Source: Cymodocea nodosa (Eukaryota; Streptophyta; Magnoliopsida; Alismatales; Cymodoceaceae). From it: 64,000 bases of DNA. Under the pieces are notes generated by a model. It made no database searches. It was given only the letters and a program-made list of their open reading frames with translations, and was not told the origin of the DNA. The stretch lies in contig CM072341.1 of the NCBI GenBank assembly GCA_036874045.1, positions 1,004,501 to 1,068,500 of the forward strand, read 5' to 3'. Shown here piece after piece: positions 49,216-60,364 of this stretch (position 1 is its first letter; each line of letters starts with the position of its first letter). Made by a program: the position numbers and the translations under genes.

Positions 49216-49467
49216 ATGGTGGGTTCTAAAGTTGTGGGTGTGGCTTTCGTGGCCTTGTTCTTCCTAGGCATGACCTCGGCTGCTAGAATCCTCTCCGCAT
49301 ATGGCAGTGGGGGCGGAGGCGGTGGTGGAGGCAATGGTTTCGGTGGTGGCTCGGGTTATGGCTCGGGAAGTGGTTCTGGGTACGGTGCAGGAGCCTATGG
49401 GAGTGGAGGTGGTGGGGGAGGAGGAGGTGGAGGTGGTGGCCAAAATGGAGGAGTGAGTGGTGAGGGA
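49216..49467 (+). pseudogene. GRP I: mirror copy of GRP D, cut off by retroelement DNA
   Basis: Signal peptide MVGSKVVGVAFVALFFLGM and A-A-R-I-L-S-A-Y-G-S match GRP D. The Gly-rich body is shorter and ends with a G-G-Q-N-G-G block at about 49450. From 49468 the sequence is a gypsy LTR, giving a chimeric end and a stop at 49491. The 3' half of the gene is not found elsewhere in the window. A 91-residue secreted Gly-rich product is possible, but the gene is best seen as truncated. Confidence 0.8.
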
Positions 49468-51134
49468 AGTACATTTATGAACTGTCGTTAAGTTGTAGGC
49501 TGTGAAATTTTTAAGTATCCGAATTTTCTGATATTTCGGATAGTTATGTTTAAATTGCCGAACAATTATGTTCTGATTTACTTAAGTTATAACTCGTTAA
49601 GTTAGCATAACTGTACGTGTTGAGTTGCTATGTTGAACATTAAGGCAACGCGTTAGGTTAGCGTTATAAACTTAAGTTGTTATTTTTTTGCACGTGTTTT
49701 ATAGTTAAATCAATGAAGAAAGTCCGTTGAGTTATTTGTAACTCCACGGACTATATATTTTCTAAAATACCACTGTAGCAGTTGCAGGAACAGACAGTTG
49801 GAAGGAAAAACAACGTTTGCACGTATCACGCAGGAATTCAATCGCATAGGGAGAAAGAAATCATCGCCGTTGATCTGAAGGAAGGAAATTCAACCGACCA
49901 TTCAAGCAGAAGCAGTTACTACGGAAGAAATATAAAAGAAAAGAAGAAAAAAAGAAGTTTGTGTGATTGATGGACGGCCAATGTATACAGAGGAGGAGCA
50001 CCGAGCTTTCTATAGACAGTATCGGCGATTCTCCGAAGTATCACACCAACCATCGTTATCACCACCATAATCACCAATCATCGGAGGTCTGTGAGGATAC
50101 TTACCTGATGTCGGGTCGATTTCGAGCCAAACATAGTGCCTGACAACCACTGTGAGGAGTGATCGCGTCGCGGGAAGGGAAGACATTTTCACCAAGCGCT
50201 GACTCATATTTCAGGAGATCGTAAAGCTTTTAGCCTTGGCTTCGGGTTGATGCTTGTATGCTGAAGAGGAGATCATCTTGCAATTCTGGACTCGCGATTC
50301 TATAGGGAGAGGAGACAGAATTGTAAGTGGTTTAATTTTCAGTGGTGTAATCGCGTTGCAAGTAGTGTAGGAAGTATTTACTGTCAAGTGAGATTACTTT
50401 ACATTTCACCTTTCGCCCATTTCCATGTTCACATCAAAACAAAAATACCAAAAACAATTTATCTTTGTTTGTATGTTGTATTTGAGTGTTGTATTGTTTG
50501 TGTTGTATCATGATTAATGTTATCTATATCAGTTTTATGATTGTTTTATGTTAGTTTTACTTTTACAGTTTACTGAAATTGGTTCGTACAAAACAACTTA
50601 AAGATTTTAATGCTTACTGTTTGAATCATCTGAATGTTAATATTGCTTAATGATAAATCCAATGTTAACTAGCATTAAAAAGCTTAATTGATGTTATTTA
50701 CAATCTGTGGAATCGCCCAATGGTTGGTCGAATTCCTCTGTAAATAGCAGTATTATAAAGAAGAGACAGACTCGTGGAGTTAACTTAAGTCCACGAGGAT
50801 AGTCCGTTGAGTTAGCCATAACTCAACGAACTTAATCCGTTGAGTTAACTGTAACTCAACGGAGTGCTTATTGAATATAAATTTGAATTGTTCACAATCA
50901 AACATTTCTTAAATTCGTCAGCAATTCCCTATGAGATCGACCTGTACTTGCACACTGATACAATAGACACTGTGCACTTGCAGTTAAAGTACAAATTGGA
51001 ATTAATATCTAAATTGTATTAAAGGTTGTTTGTTTACTTCTAAAAGAAAGAATAGGCATAAAGATAAATTAACTAAGTAAAAATAGAAGTAACAAATCCA
51101 TGTTTTTCTAGTGTAGTGTTGGGAAAACCCAAAC
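49468..51134 (+). repeat. Gypsy (Athila-like) LTR, plus orientation, 5' end deleted
   Basis: This is the reverse complement of 59445-61497, the solo LTR on the right, with some internal loss (1.67 kb against 2.05 kb). Shared marks include ACATTTATGAACTGTCG at the start, the GATCGACCTGTACTTGCACA stretch near 50935 and the end GGGAAAACCCAAACA at 51134. The first 160 bases of the LTR are missing where it meets GRP I. It ends directly against a truncated pol in opposite orientation, without a primer-binding site. Confidence 0.85.
50010..50207 (-). other. Small open frame antisense to the LTR, copy 1 (65 codons)
   Basis: It starts MSQRLVKMSSLPATRSLL and includes an I-D-P-T-S-G-K-Y-P-H-R-P-P block and a G-G-D-N-D-G-W tail. 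It is the counterpart of 60365-60640 in the other LTR copy, with mostly conservative differences. No protein family is recognised. It could be chance conservation of LTR DNA. Confidence 0.35.
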
Positions 51135-52309
51135 AGGAACTACATAGATTGGACTAACCCACGAGCTATCAGAAATCGGATAAATTATATCATTATCTAA
51201 CCATTTAACTATTTCCTTCCTGACTACTTCCTTAAAGTTTGGATTTAATCTCCTCTCAGGAATTCTAACAGGTTTAGCATTCTCTTCTAAATATATGTGG
51301 TGACAGCATAAAGTTGAACTTAACCCTTTTATATCAGTCATAGTCCATCCTTTTGCTTCTTTATAACTTTTTACTACATCTTTTAATTTAGCTATTTGAT
51401 CCTCTTTTAAATCTGAAGCAATAATGATTGGACAGGTCCGTTTATCTTCCAGAAATATATAGGTTAATTCAGAAGGTAAATGTTTTAATTCTAAATGCTG
51501 CCCATTAGAAGCTAGAGCTCCTAATTGAACATCATCATTTTTTAAATTAATTTCTTCCTGATCTCCTTCTATATTTATGCTTTCACTTTCTTCTAAAGTT
51601 TCAGAATTAATTTGCCTATTTAATTCTTCTTGAATCACATCATCTAACATATCTCCTTCATCCTCTAAAAAGTCTATGGTATGTAAGGACATTTCTAACT
51701 CCTCAAACCTTTCTGGTTTGAAAATATTTAATTGAGTATCGTCATTACCATATGCTAACTTTATTACTCCAGTTTTACAATTTATAACAGCCACTGATGT
51801 TGCTAAAAATGGCCTTCCCAAAATTAAAGATGTATCACTATTTTTATGCTTAATTCATTGGGAATCCAAAATTACAATATCAATAGGATATATAAAATTC
51901 TTGATTTTAATTAAGGCATCCTCTATTTTTCCTCTAGGGTATCTTATACTTCTATCAGCTAATTAAATAACCGTACTAGTAGGAGTTAAGCCTTCTAATC
52001 CTAAGGATGCAAATATATCACTTGGCATAACATTTATACCTGCACCTAAGTCTATTAAGGTTCTTTCTAGAATGGTATTTCCTATGGTGCATGATATAAC
52101 AGGGATTCCAGGATCAGATAACTTTTAGAAATTTGTGGCAGAAATAGGGAACTACTTTGCTCAGCTAAAAAGACATTTCTAAGAACTTTTCGCTCTCTTT
52201 TCTTAGTACACCAATCCTTTAGAAATTTAGCACAAGGTGGCATATTCTGCAATAGATCTAACAGAGGAATGTTAACTTGTACCTTTTCAAAAATTTCTCT
52301 GATTTTTTC
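51135..52309 (-). pseudogene. Athila-type protease and start of reverse transcriptase
   Basis: Read leftwards: a V-N-I-P-L-L-D-L-L block and L-K-D-W-C-T near 52210-52270, then the retropepsin site as D-L-G-A-G-I-N-V-M-P near 52040, an L-A-D-R-S-I-R-Y-P-R-G block near 51950, and I-L-G-R-P-F-L-A-T-S near 51810. RT begins with G-W-T-M-T-D-I-K-G, R-R-L-N-P-N and S-W-V-S-P-I-Y-V-V-P and then stops. Breaks: a TAG near 52126, a stop near 51965 and another near 51857. These blocks are characteristic of the Athila lineage. Confidence 0.88.
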
Positions 52310-53263
52310 TTATTTTTCAGGAATTGTTTGTTGTAATCTTTCAGGATAGGGTGCTAAAGATTTTGATTTCAAAGACTCTTTTTCTTTCAGTTGATTTGTT
52401 TGATCATTTTTAGCTTCAATTGCAGATTCAGATTGTTCTTCAGTGATTTCTAGATTTTCAACTATTACATTTTCATTATCATTTTGATTTTTACTCTTGT
52501 CCACCTTCATATCATTTTGATTTTGAGTTCTTGGTGGTATATCAGTTCCAGATCTTAATGTTACACATACATCTTCTAGATTTTTGTTACTTTCATGATG
52601 CTTTTGTATATCATTTTCATGATTATGATCTTCAATTATTTTTAGTTTTAAAGTGCATTCTTTAAATTCTCTTACATTAGTGTTTTCTATTTGTTGTATA
52701 TTTTGCAAGTTGTGTAGGTTTATAGCATTATAATTTTCATTGTCCTGTTGTAAAACTTGTATTTTCATTGCATTTTTGTCTAATGCTTTTAATTTTGTTT
52801 CTAAATCATCTAATTTCATTGCATTCAATTTTTGATCAATTTTATTTATGGCTTTTTCAGTTTCGTAAATTATATCCTGTTTAGGTTCTGAATATGCCTC
52901 CTTATAGTTTAACCGGTTGACTTCTTGTTGTCGACACACAAAGTATTCCAGTTTGTCCAGATTTTGCTCTATACTATGCTCTAGTCTGTCATAGCTATCC
53001 CTAACTTCAATGTCTCTCATCATATTACACATTCTATACTGACCATCAGTTGAGTAAACTATAGGATTCTCATACTCGGCTCTATTATATTGAGGATAAT
53101 TCATTTGTTGTTCATGGGATCTAACAATCTGTAAATGTCTCAATTTCAAACAATCAGAAATGTCGTGTCCTTCAGAATTGCAGAATTCACATATGCTAAT
53201 TAAATGTTTCAGAAATCTTTGAGCATAAGCATATGCCATATTCTCAATTACAGAAGAAAACAC
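52310..53263 (-). pseudogene. Athila-type gag, C-terminal part with zinc knuckle
   Basis: A 317-codon frame begins close to the zinc knuckle C-E-F-C-N-S-E-G-H-D-I-S-D-C (CX2CX4HX4C, near residues 25-38) and continues as a charged, Asn/Gln/Lys-rich, probably coiled-coil region (L-E-T-K-L-K-A-L-D-K). In intact Athila elements several hundred gag residues precede the knuckle; here only about 95 bases separate the frame from the primer-binding site, so the capsid part is deleted. CAATT microrepeats near 53310-53355 mark the deletion area. Confidence 0.8.
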
Positions 53264-53358
53264 ACAACTCTAGCTATTAAAACGAAACAGCTCTAACAGT
53301 TGCTTATATCTATTCAATTCAATTCAATTCACTTCGACTCAATTCAATTCAATTCCTT

Positions 53359-53371
53359 GGCAACGGTGCCA
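53359..53371 (-). other. Primer-binding site (tRNA-Asp type)
   Basis: Minus strand TGGCACCGTTGCC, one base from the standard TGGCGCCGTTGCC that pairs with the 3' end of tRNA-Asp, used by Athila-lineage elements. It lies 7 bases inside the LTR end. Confidence 0.8.
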
Positions 53372-53378
53372 TAAAACT

Positions 53379-53985
53379 TGTTTGGGTTTTCCCAGCACTA
53401 CACTAAAAAAACTTGGATTTGTTACTTCTATTTTTACTTAGTTAATTTATCTTTATGCCTATTCTTTCTTTTAGAAGTAAACAAACAACCTTTAATACAA
53501 TTTAGATATTAATTCCAATTTGTACTTTAACTGCAAGTGCACAGTGTCTATTGTATCAGTGTGCAAGTACAGGTCGATCCCACAGGGAATTGTTGACGAA
53601 TTTAAGAAATATTTGATTGTGAACAATTCAAATTTATATTCAATAAGCACTCCATTGAGTTACAGTTAACTCAACGGACTAAGTTCGTTGAGTTATGGCT
53701 AACTCAAGGGACTATCCTCGTGGACTTAAGTTAACTCCACGAGCTTGTCTCTTCTTTATAATACTGCTACTTACAGAGGAATTCGGCCAACCATTGGGCG
53801 ATTTCACAGATTGTAAATAACATCAATTAATCTTTTTAATGCTAGTTAACATTGGATTTATCATTAAGCAATACTAACATTCAGATGATTCAAACATAAT
53901 GGCTTCATTCTCATATGATAAGCTAAATATTATGCAATTAACCATCATTTAACCGTTAATAATATGCACTTTTTCATTCTAAACA
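53379..53985 (-). repeat. Gypsy LTR, short form (607 bp)
   Basis: On the minus strand it begins TGTTTAGAATG and ends GGGAAAACCCAAACA. Both flanks align with the 2215-bp solo LTR at 59445-61659, but a 1615-base central module (59956-61570 there) is absent, with CA microhomology at the junction near 53880. It is the 5' LTR of the element at 51135-53378. Confidence 0.85.
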
Positions 53986-55024
53986 CCTAACATTGGCACA
54001 TGCCAAACATTCTCCAAGACTCTAATCGTCCCATCATGCATCCTGAATCTGATAGATCCAAAACCTGTTCTGTCACAAACATCATTATCTGCTAAAGTGA
54101 CAAGTCCACTATCTACCTCCTCATATGTATGGAAATATTCTCTATTGGGAGTCATATGATGTGATGCACCAGAATCCATAATCCAACTCTGATCGGAGTA
54201 GACACTACAACATATAGTAAGGGAGAAATCACAGTCAGACCCTGAGTCTCCATTTTCAATGACTGTTGCATTTCCCTTAATCTTCAATTTAGGGCAGTTT
54301 ACCTTCCAATGCCCCTTTTCCTTGCAATAATTGCAAGTGTCCTTGAAATTCTACTTCTAGACTTACTTCTGCCTTTGCGCCTGTTGTCTCTTCTACTCTG
54401 CCATCCTCTAGACTCTGAATGATGCACTGTCAAACCTGATCTGCTAGCATCATTACTACCATGTGTAGCCAAATGTCTCAATTCTCGAGAATGAAGACTC
54501 GATCTTACCTCCTCCAAAGTAATAGAAACTTTGCCAACCACAAAAGATTGCACAAAATTCTTAAAGGAGAGAGGGAGAGATACCAATAAGATGAGAGCAG
54601 CGTCCTCATCTTCCATAGTAACACCAATGTTCCTCAACTCCATGAGAATGGTGTTGAGCTGATCCAAATGTTGCTTCAATGGTGTACCTTCCTTCATTCT
54701 TAGAGAGAACAGCCTTTGCTTCAACAACAGCTTATTCGCAAGATACTTAGTCATATACAGAGATTCTAACATATTCCAAAGACCCAAAGCTGTATTTTCA
54801 TCTACTACTTCAACGATTATCTCATCTAATAAACATAGCAGAATAGTCAAATGTGTCTTCTCCTCTTGCTGTTCAAATTCGGCAGACTTCTTATCTAGGG
54901 TTGTCTCTACATTTAAGAGAGTCCAAATACCCTGCTGTTTCAAAAGTGCTTTCATCTTAATCTGCCACAAACTAAAGTTGTTCTTAGCGTTGAACTTTTC
55001 AACTTTCAAGGTTGAAGATGCCAT
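53986..55024 (-). pseudogene. copia gag and start of protease (Tnt1-like)
   Basis: Start chosen at the ATG at 55022-55024 (MASSTLKVEKFNAKNNFSLW), matching copia gag N-termini; an upstream in-frame ATG adds an unlikely 18-residue tail. Typical gag blocks follow: W-Q-I-K-M-K-A-L-L, A-L-G-L-W-N-M-L-E and L-P-L-S-F-K-N-F. A frameshift near 54350 separates the zinc knuckle C-N-Y-C-K-E-K-G-H-W-K-V-N-C. In a second frame the protease active site D-S-G-A-S-H-H-M lies near 54165. The frame ends in W-H-V-P-M-L-G, where the gypsy LTR begins. Confidence 0.88.
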
Positions 55025-55179
55025 GACAGTAGAACAACACAAACACAGCAAGCAAATACCAAATAATTCGGATAACAAATAAGCACAAAATTTGTTATCC
55101 CAAAGTTGTGGATGAATCTTTCATTCAAAATATCCCAACTAACAAATGCAACTACCAAATTCAAAAGATCACTCGCAAA

Positions 55180-55360
55180 GAATCCAAAACAAACAAAGAT
55201 GAGCCAAGATCACACGTATTGTCTCAAAATTCCCAAAGAACTACAAAGAATTCCAAAGAACTGCTAAAGAATTTCAAAGAACTTCAAAGAATTCCAAAGA
55301 ATTACTAAAGAATTCCAAAGAACTGCTAAAGAATTCCAAAGAACTTACCACACTTGATCT
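55180..55360. repeat. AAAGAAT/TTCCAAAGAACT microrepeat in the copia leader
   Basis: About ten imperfect copies of AAGAATTCCAAAGAACTNCT lie between gag and the GC-rich leader. No coding sense is seen. Confidence 0.7.
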
Positions 55361-55559
55361 ACCAAAAAAGGCCGAAAAAGAATTCCGTAAAATCACAACA
55401 ACAAACTTCAAAAGTTATGATAGGAATTCTTACTACTCGTTTCACCAACGTGGAAATGACAGATGACCAAGTGCACGTTGTCAGCTTCAAGATCGCAGGC
55501 GTCGAACAAGAATTCCAACCACGGATGCTTTGTCACGAACATAGGTCACAAACAAAGAT

Positions 55560-56080
55560 CACGTGAACAAACTGCATGCGCTAGTGTCGAACAAAGAACG
55601 CAAGCGTTGATACGTGAATGTTGGTGTCCTGCAGAACGCAAGCAATCACGCACGGGCGTTAGCGCAAGCAATGACACAGACAAATGCACGCAGGTGCTAG
55701 CGTTAGGCGAGGACGCGAGTGGTTGCATGCGGGCGCTGGGGAGGACGAAGACGCGGGCGAATACGCGCAGGTGTAGGCGCGAGCAGAGACACGGACGTTC
55801 GCGTGGGCAAGAATGTAGGCGAATGTGCGCAGACGCTGGCGCAGGCGGAGACGAGGACGATCTCGCGGGCAAGAACACGGGCAAATGCGCGTGGACGCTG
55901 GCGCGGGTAGAGATGCGGACGATCGCACGGGCAAGAACACAGGCGAATGCGCATGTTGGGCGCGAGCGTTGAGTGTCGGGCTCGGGCGTCGGGTGTGGGC
56001 GTTGGGCGCGGGCGTCAGGCGTTCGGCGCGGGCGTTGGGCATGGGCGTCGAGCGTGGGCTTCGGCTCGTGCGTTGGCCAA
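55560..56080. repeat. CpG-rich leader with about 62-bp tandem repeats
   Basis: Units at about 55750-55960 share GGACGATCNCGCGGGCAAGAA, CAGGCGAATGCGC and GACGCTGGCGC words; after them come runs of GGGCGTTGGGCGCGGGCGT-like steps. The CpG density is far above the AT-rich surroundings. Long Arg- and Ala-rich open frames appear on both strands only because stop codons are rare in such DNA. It lies between the primer-binding site and gag of the copia element. Confidence 0.75.
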
Positions 56081-56132
56081 GATCTTTCTTTTCTTCTTTC
56101 AAGCCTAATCCATAGCCAACTCCTCAAGCTTC

Positions 56133-56144
56133 GCTCTGATACCA
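56133..56144 (-). other. Primer-binding site (initiator tRNA-Met type)
   Basis: Minus strand TGGTATCAGAGC, the standard copia primer-binding site, two bases inside the LTR. Confidence 0.85.
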
Positions 56145-56146
56145 CT

Positions 56147-56448
56147 TGTTATGCGAAAAGAAGCGCGGAAAGGGAGAAGCTTGGACTCATGGAGAAGAAA
56201 GAAGACAAATGGGAAAGACGTGTGAAGCAAATGCAAAAACACCAAGGTTTAACGTGGTTCCCCAAATGGGTACGTCCATGGATGGAGCTCAATTGAATGA
56301 TTCTCTAGGTGATCACAAAGGGATACAAGATTCAACTTTATCTCTAAGCACACGTTGGGGGTCTATCTATAACATTTGTGTACCCCCAAGTGGCTAAGGA
56401 CAAAACTACCCCTATATGTAACAAACTAATTCAAGACACATAATAACA
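56147..56448 (-). repeat. 5' LTR of the copia element (302 bp)
   Basis: TGTTATG at 56147 and CATAATAACA at 56448 form terminal inverted repeats. The LTR lies next to the primer-binding site on one side and the minisatellite on the other. Confidence 0.8.
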
Positions 56449-56840
56449 GAGTATTATCTTCGATATATTTTTTTTTTCTTGTGAAATATATGAAAAATGA
56501 GCATTGTCAAAGTGTTATATTCGATATTTTTCTTTTCCTTTTTGAAATATATAGAAGATGGACATTGTTAGAGTATTATCTCTGGTAGTTTACTTTTTCC
56601 TTGTAAAACACATAAAAGATAGGCACTATCATTGTGTTATCTTTGATATTTTACTTTGTTTTTGTGAAATATACAAAAGATGGGCATTATTAGAGTGTTA
56701 TCTTTGATATTTTACTTTATTTCTGTGAGATATATGAAAAATGAAAACTATCAAAGTGTTATCTTTGATATTTTACTTTATTTCTATGAAATATATGGAA
56801 AATGAGAGTATTATCTTCTAAATATTTTATTACCAATGGA
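56449..56840. repeat. Minisatellite, about 61-bp unit, six copies
   Basis: Units of the form AGAGTGTTATCTTTGATATT, then TTACTTTATTTCTGTGAAAT and ATATGAAAGATGGGCATTAT recur with moderate divergence. The copia LTR abuts the first unit. 56841-57392 after it is AT-rich with (AT)n runs (57032-57050, 57240-57258) and a short tandem of TATCCATAACTCTTC; no gene is seen there. Confidence 0.8.
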
Positions 56841-58269
56841 AATAAAAGGAGAAATGTTAATGAAATTTTTTCTTTTAGTATTCTACTATGTAGAAGGAAT
56901 GCTGAAATATTAAAAAGAAAAGAGAGAGGAGAAGTGGAATGTTTTGTTAACATTTAAGTAATAACATTTACAAATGTCAAGTAACACTTGACACAAACCA
57001 ATGAAGTATATGCATTGAAATAGAAAAGGTATATATATATATATATATTTATGAATAATAGAGAAAGTCACCCTACATTTACAAAAATATAGAAAGAAAA
57101 AAACATCACGTGTCATTCTACATAAATGCATAGGAAATGTATATGCCAAGATATAAAAAAAAGGGGAAGAAGTTTGAAGTTGGGAGAAAGGAAAATGAAG
57201 ACAAGTGTAGATCCACAAATTACAAATTTTTTGGTAAATAATATATATATATATATATGTTTAGACTTTGGTTGAAATAAAAAGGTCTTACAAAAAAGTG
57301 TATTCCATTAAAAAAAGAAACAAGTAGTTATCCATAACTTTTCAATAATAAATGGCAAGGTATCCATAACTCTTCAAAAAAAAAATGTTGAGTTATCTAT
57401 TTAGAGTAAAAAAGTGTATAGCTCTTAAAACTTAATTAATTATTAAAGGCATGTTATATGACTAATCAAATAGGAAGTAGGTCATTATGTTACATTTACG
57501 AAAATCTAACGCTTAATTGAAGAATATAGATAATTGAAATGAATTGACGTTAATTAAGTATTATTTTGGAATTATTGCAAATTATCCTATGAAAATTTTA
57601 TTAAATATTGGTTAGAATTGTTTAGTACATGTATCGTTTACCTAAATCATTTTATTACATGTTTATTCTGTTAGGATCGGTAGACTCACCAGAGGGAGGG
57701 TGAATGGTGAATGTGTGTAAATTTTTATATTCTTTTGAATGTTGAAAGTGATTCAAACAGTAATGAAATGAGATGATATTAAACGAATGCAAAGCAATAA
57801 AGAAAGATAACACACAGCAAGTTTTAGGTGGTTCACCAACTTGGCTAGTCCACCCCCAAGATTCACTTAGGCTTCACTAAGTGTTTCAACACTTACACAC
57901 TTGCTTTCAGGTCAAAGCAATAACCAACAACACAGAAGTTTTCAGGTATAAACTTCAGTAAACCAACCTCTAGAGTTTTCAGGTCAAAACTCAAACCAAC
58001 AACTGAATGTAGCTTTCAGGTAGAAGCCATAACCAACAGCTTGAATCTTTCAATCAAGGTTTTGGTGCACAGAGCTTTTTCTGTAGTATTTCTTTAGAAT
58101 ATGCTTCATTGTTTGCAGACTTGAGTGTAATTGGAATTGGAGTGTAGCTCACTGTATGTAGTATATATGTTATCTCATTCTTTTCCTCTCTTAAACTCCT
58201 CATATTTATATCAAAGGTATAACGATCATATTTTTCTTGCAACAGATGTATTCTGTTGTACTTGGCAAA

Positions 58270-59330
58270 TAATCAGACCTAAATATGGTAAGTTACCGTT
58301 CTGTCTGAAGTTCAGTAAGTAACCTTCCGAAAATCTCAGACTTTCGGATGGTTATAAAAATAACTTACCGAAAAGCATCCATAACTTGCCGATTCATCAC
58401 TCATATTCTGTTCTCTAAGTCATGTGACGATTTTAAGTTACTCACGTGTAAAGTCAAGAGTTCGGAGTCTTGTTTTTAACTTACCGAAAAGAGCTACTGA
58501 CTTTCGGATAGTTAACTACTGTAACTTTCTGAACTTTCATTTAAGTCTCCGACAGTTGTCCCTTCAAAATTGCATGTGCATAAAATCATAACTTAAGTTT
58601 CGGATAGTTAAGCCATAACTCATCGAAATTCTCTTGAGATTTCGGATAGTTATCTTTCGGATAGTTATCTTTCTAACTCTCTGAAAACCCATTTGAACAT
58701 CTGTTTGGAATTCTACACGTGGAAAATTCACTAACTTAAGTTTCGGATAGTTAAACCATAACTCACCGAAATTCTCTTGAGATTTCGGATAGTTATCTTT
58801 CTAACTCTCCGAAAACTTAACTGATCTTCTTTCTTGAATTCTACACATGGCAATTTCAATAACTTAAGTTTCGGATAGTTAAACTGTAACTTACCGAAAC
58901 TCTCTTTGAAATTTTGGATAGTTATCTAACTCTCCGATTTTTCCTTTTAAGCTTTCAATTGTCGGCTTCTCTATTTTGCACGTGCGTAATAAGATGACTT
59001 AAGTTTCAGAAAGTTATACCTGTAACTTTCCGAAAAACTCGAATAGTTATCTAACTCTCCGAAAGAAAACTCGGATAGTTATCTAACTCTCCGAAAAGTC
59101 CTTTAAGATTCTGTTTTGTATTTCTGCATGTGGTTAATTGAATGACTTAAGTTTCGGATAGTTAGCCTTTCTAACTTTCCGATTTTCCTTTTTCTTTCAG
59201 ATAGTTAACTCTATAACTCTCCGATCATTCAACCAACTTAACTATCTGATTAAATAACTCTCCGAAGGCTTTGTAAATTAGGATAGTTATCCTTCTAACT
59301 ATCTGATGGACTTGTTGCTATTTTACTCTT
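58270..59330 (+). repeat. Array of TCGGATAGTTA / TAACTCNCCGA dyads with CACGTG boxes
   Basis: About ten TCGGATAGTTA motifs alternate with TAACT(C/T)NCCGA partners, so that each pair can fold as a stem. Several units begin with a CACGTG-like box (for example near 58715 and 58978) and CTTAAG just before TTTCGGATAGTTA. Units are about 100-140 bases long. Confidence 0.8.
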
Positions 59331-60364
59331 TGGACCTGTAACTGTCTGATTTTCCTGTAGCTTTAAAGCAGTATCTTCTGGAACTTTCTTCATCTATTCG
59401 TCTGCTTGGTTTTTGTTCTATCTGCCTTTTGAACTAATGCTGCCTATTTGGGTTTTCCCAGTACTACACTAGAAAAACTTGGATTTGTTACTTCTGTTTT
59501 TAATTTATCTTTATGTATATTCTCTCTTTTAGAAGTAAACAAACAACATTTAATACAATTTAGATATTAATTCCAATTTGTACTTTAACTACAAGTGCAC
59601 AGTGTCTATTGTATCAGTGTGCAAGTACAGGTCGATCCCACAAGGAATTGCTGATGAACTTGAGAACTCTTTGCTTGTTAAAAATCAAATTTATATATTC
59701 AATAAGCTCTCCGTTGACTCATAGTTAACTCAACGGACTAAGTTCGTTGAGTTATGGCTAACTCAACGGACTAACCTCGTGGACTTAAGTTAACTCCGCG
59801 AGTCTGTCTTTTCTTTTTAATACTACTATTTACAGAGGAATTCGGCCAACCATTGGGCAATTCCACAGATTGTAAATAACATCAATTAAGCTCTTTAATC
59901 TTAGTTAACATTGGATTTATCATTAAGCAATACTAACATTCAGATAATTCAAACAGTAACCATTAAAATCTTTAAGTCTTTTGAACGAACCAATTTCAGT
60001 AAACTGTAAAACTAAAATAAACATAAAACAATCACAACACTAACAAAGATAACATTAATCACGATACAACACAAACAATACAACACTCAAATACAACATA
60101 CAAACATAGATAAATTGTTTTTGGTATTTTTGTTTTAATATGAACATGGAAATGGGCGATAGGTGAAATGTAAAGTAATCTCACTTGACAGTAAATACTT
60201 CTGACACTACTTGCAACGCGATTACACCACTGAAAATTAAACCACTTACAATTCTGTCTCCTCTCCCTTTAGAATTGCGAGTCCAGAATTGCAAGATGAT
60301 CTCCTCTTCAGCATACAGGCATCAACTCGAAGCCAAGGCTAAAAGCTTTATGATCTCCTGAAAT

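Larger units (their letters stand above)
51135..53985 (-). mobile_element. Athila-like Ty3/gypsy element, minus strand, truncated in RT
   Basis: On the minus strand, in order: an LTR (53985 down to 53379), a 7-base spacer, a primer-binding site like tRNA-Asp (53359-53371), the C-terminal part of gag, protease and the start of reverse transcriptase, where it stops against another LTR at 51134. The possible target duplication on the LTR side is CCTAA (53986-53990), but the partner is missing. The rest of pol and the 3' LTR have been lost. It is inserted in a copia element (53986-56448). Confidence 0.88.
53986..56448 (-). mobile_element. Ty1/copia element, minus strand, truncated in protease
   Basis: The 5' LTR (56448 down to 56147), primer-binding site, a long repeat-bearing leader, gag and the start of protease are present. 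The remainder is lost at 53986, where the gypsy LTR is inserted. The LTR interrupts the edge of a 61-bp minisatellite. Confidence 0.88.

Noticed and set aside
53359-53371. tRNA-like sequence (also 56133-56144)
   Set aside because: Only the 3' terminal stretch complementary to a tRNA is present, next to LTR ends; these are primer-binding sites, not tRNA genes.
51135-53985. A captured host protease or secretory gene
   Set aside because: The D-L-G-A protease, tRNA-Asp primer-binding site and RT start are the standard Athila retroelement order, so no host gene is needed to explain the region.
55463-56296. Overlapping Arg-rich and Ala-rich frames on both strands of the CpG-rich leader
   Set aside because: Stop codons are rare in GC-rich repeats; the frames exist on both strands and span the primer-binding site and LTR, so they are composition artefacts.
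58270-59330. Regular short repeats with unique spacers resembling a CRISPR array
   Set aside because: The motifs are diverged, unevenly spaced dyads inside a plant retroelement LTR; there are no identical direct repeats, no cas genes and no prokaryotic context.
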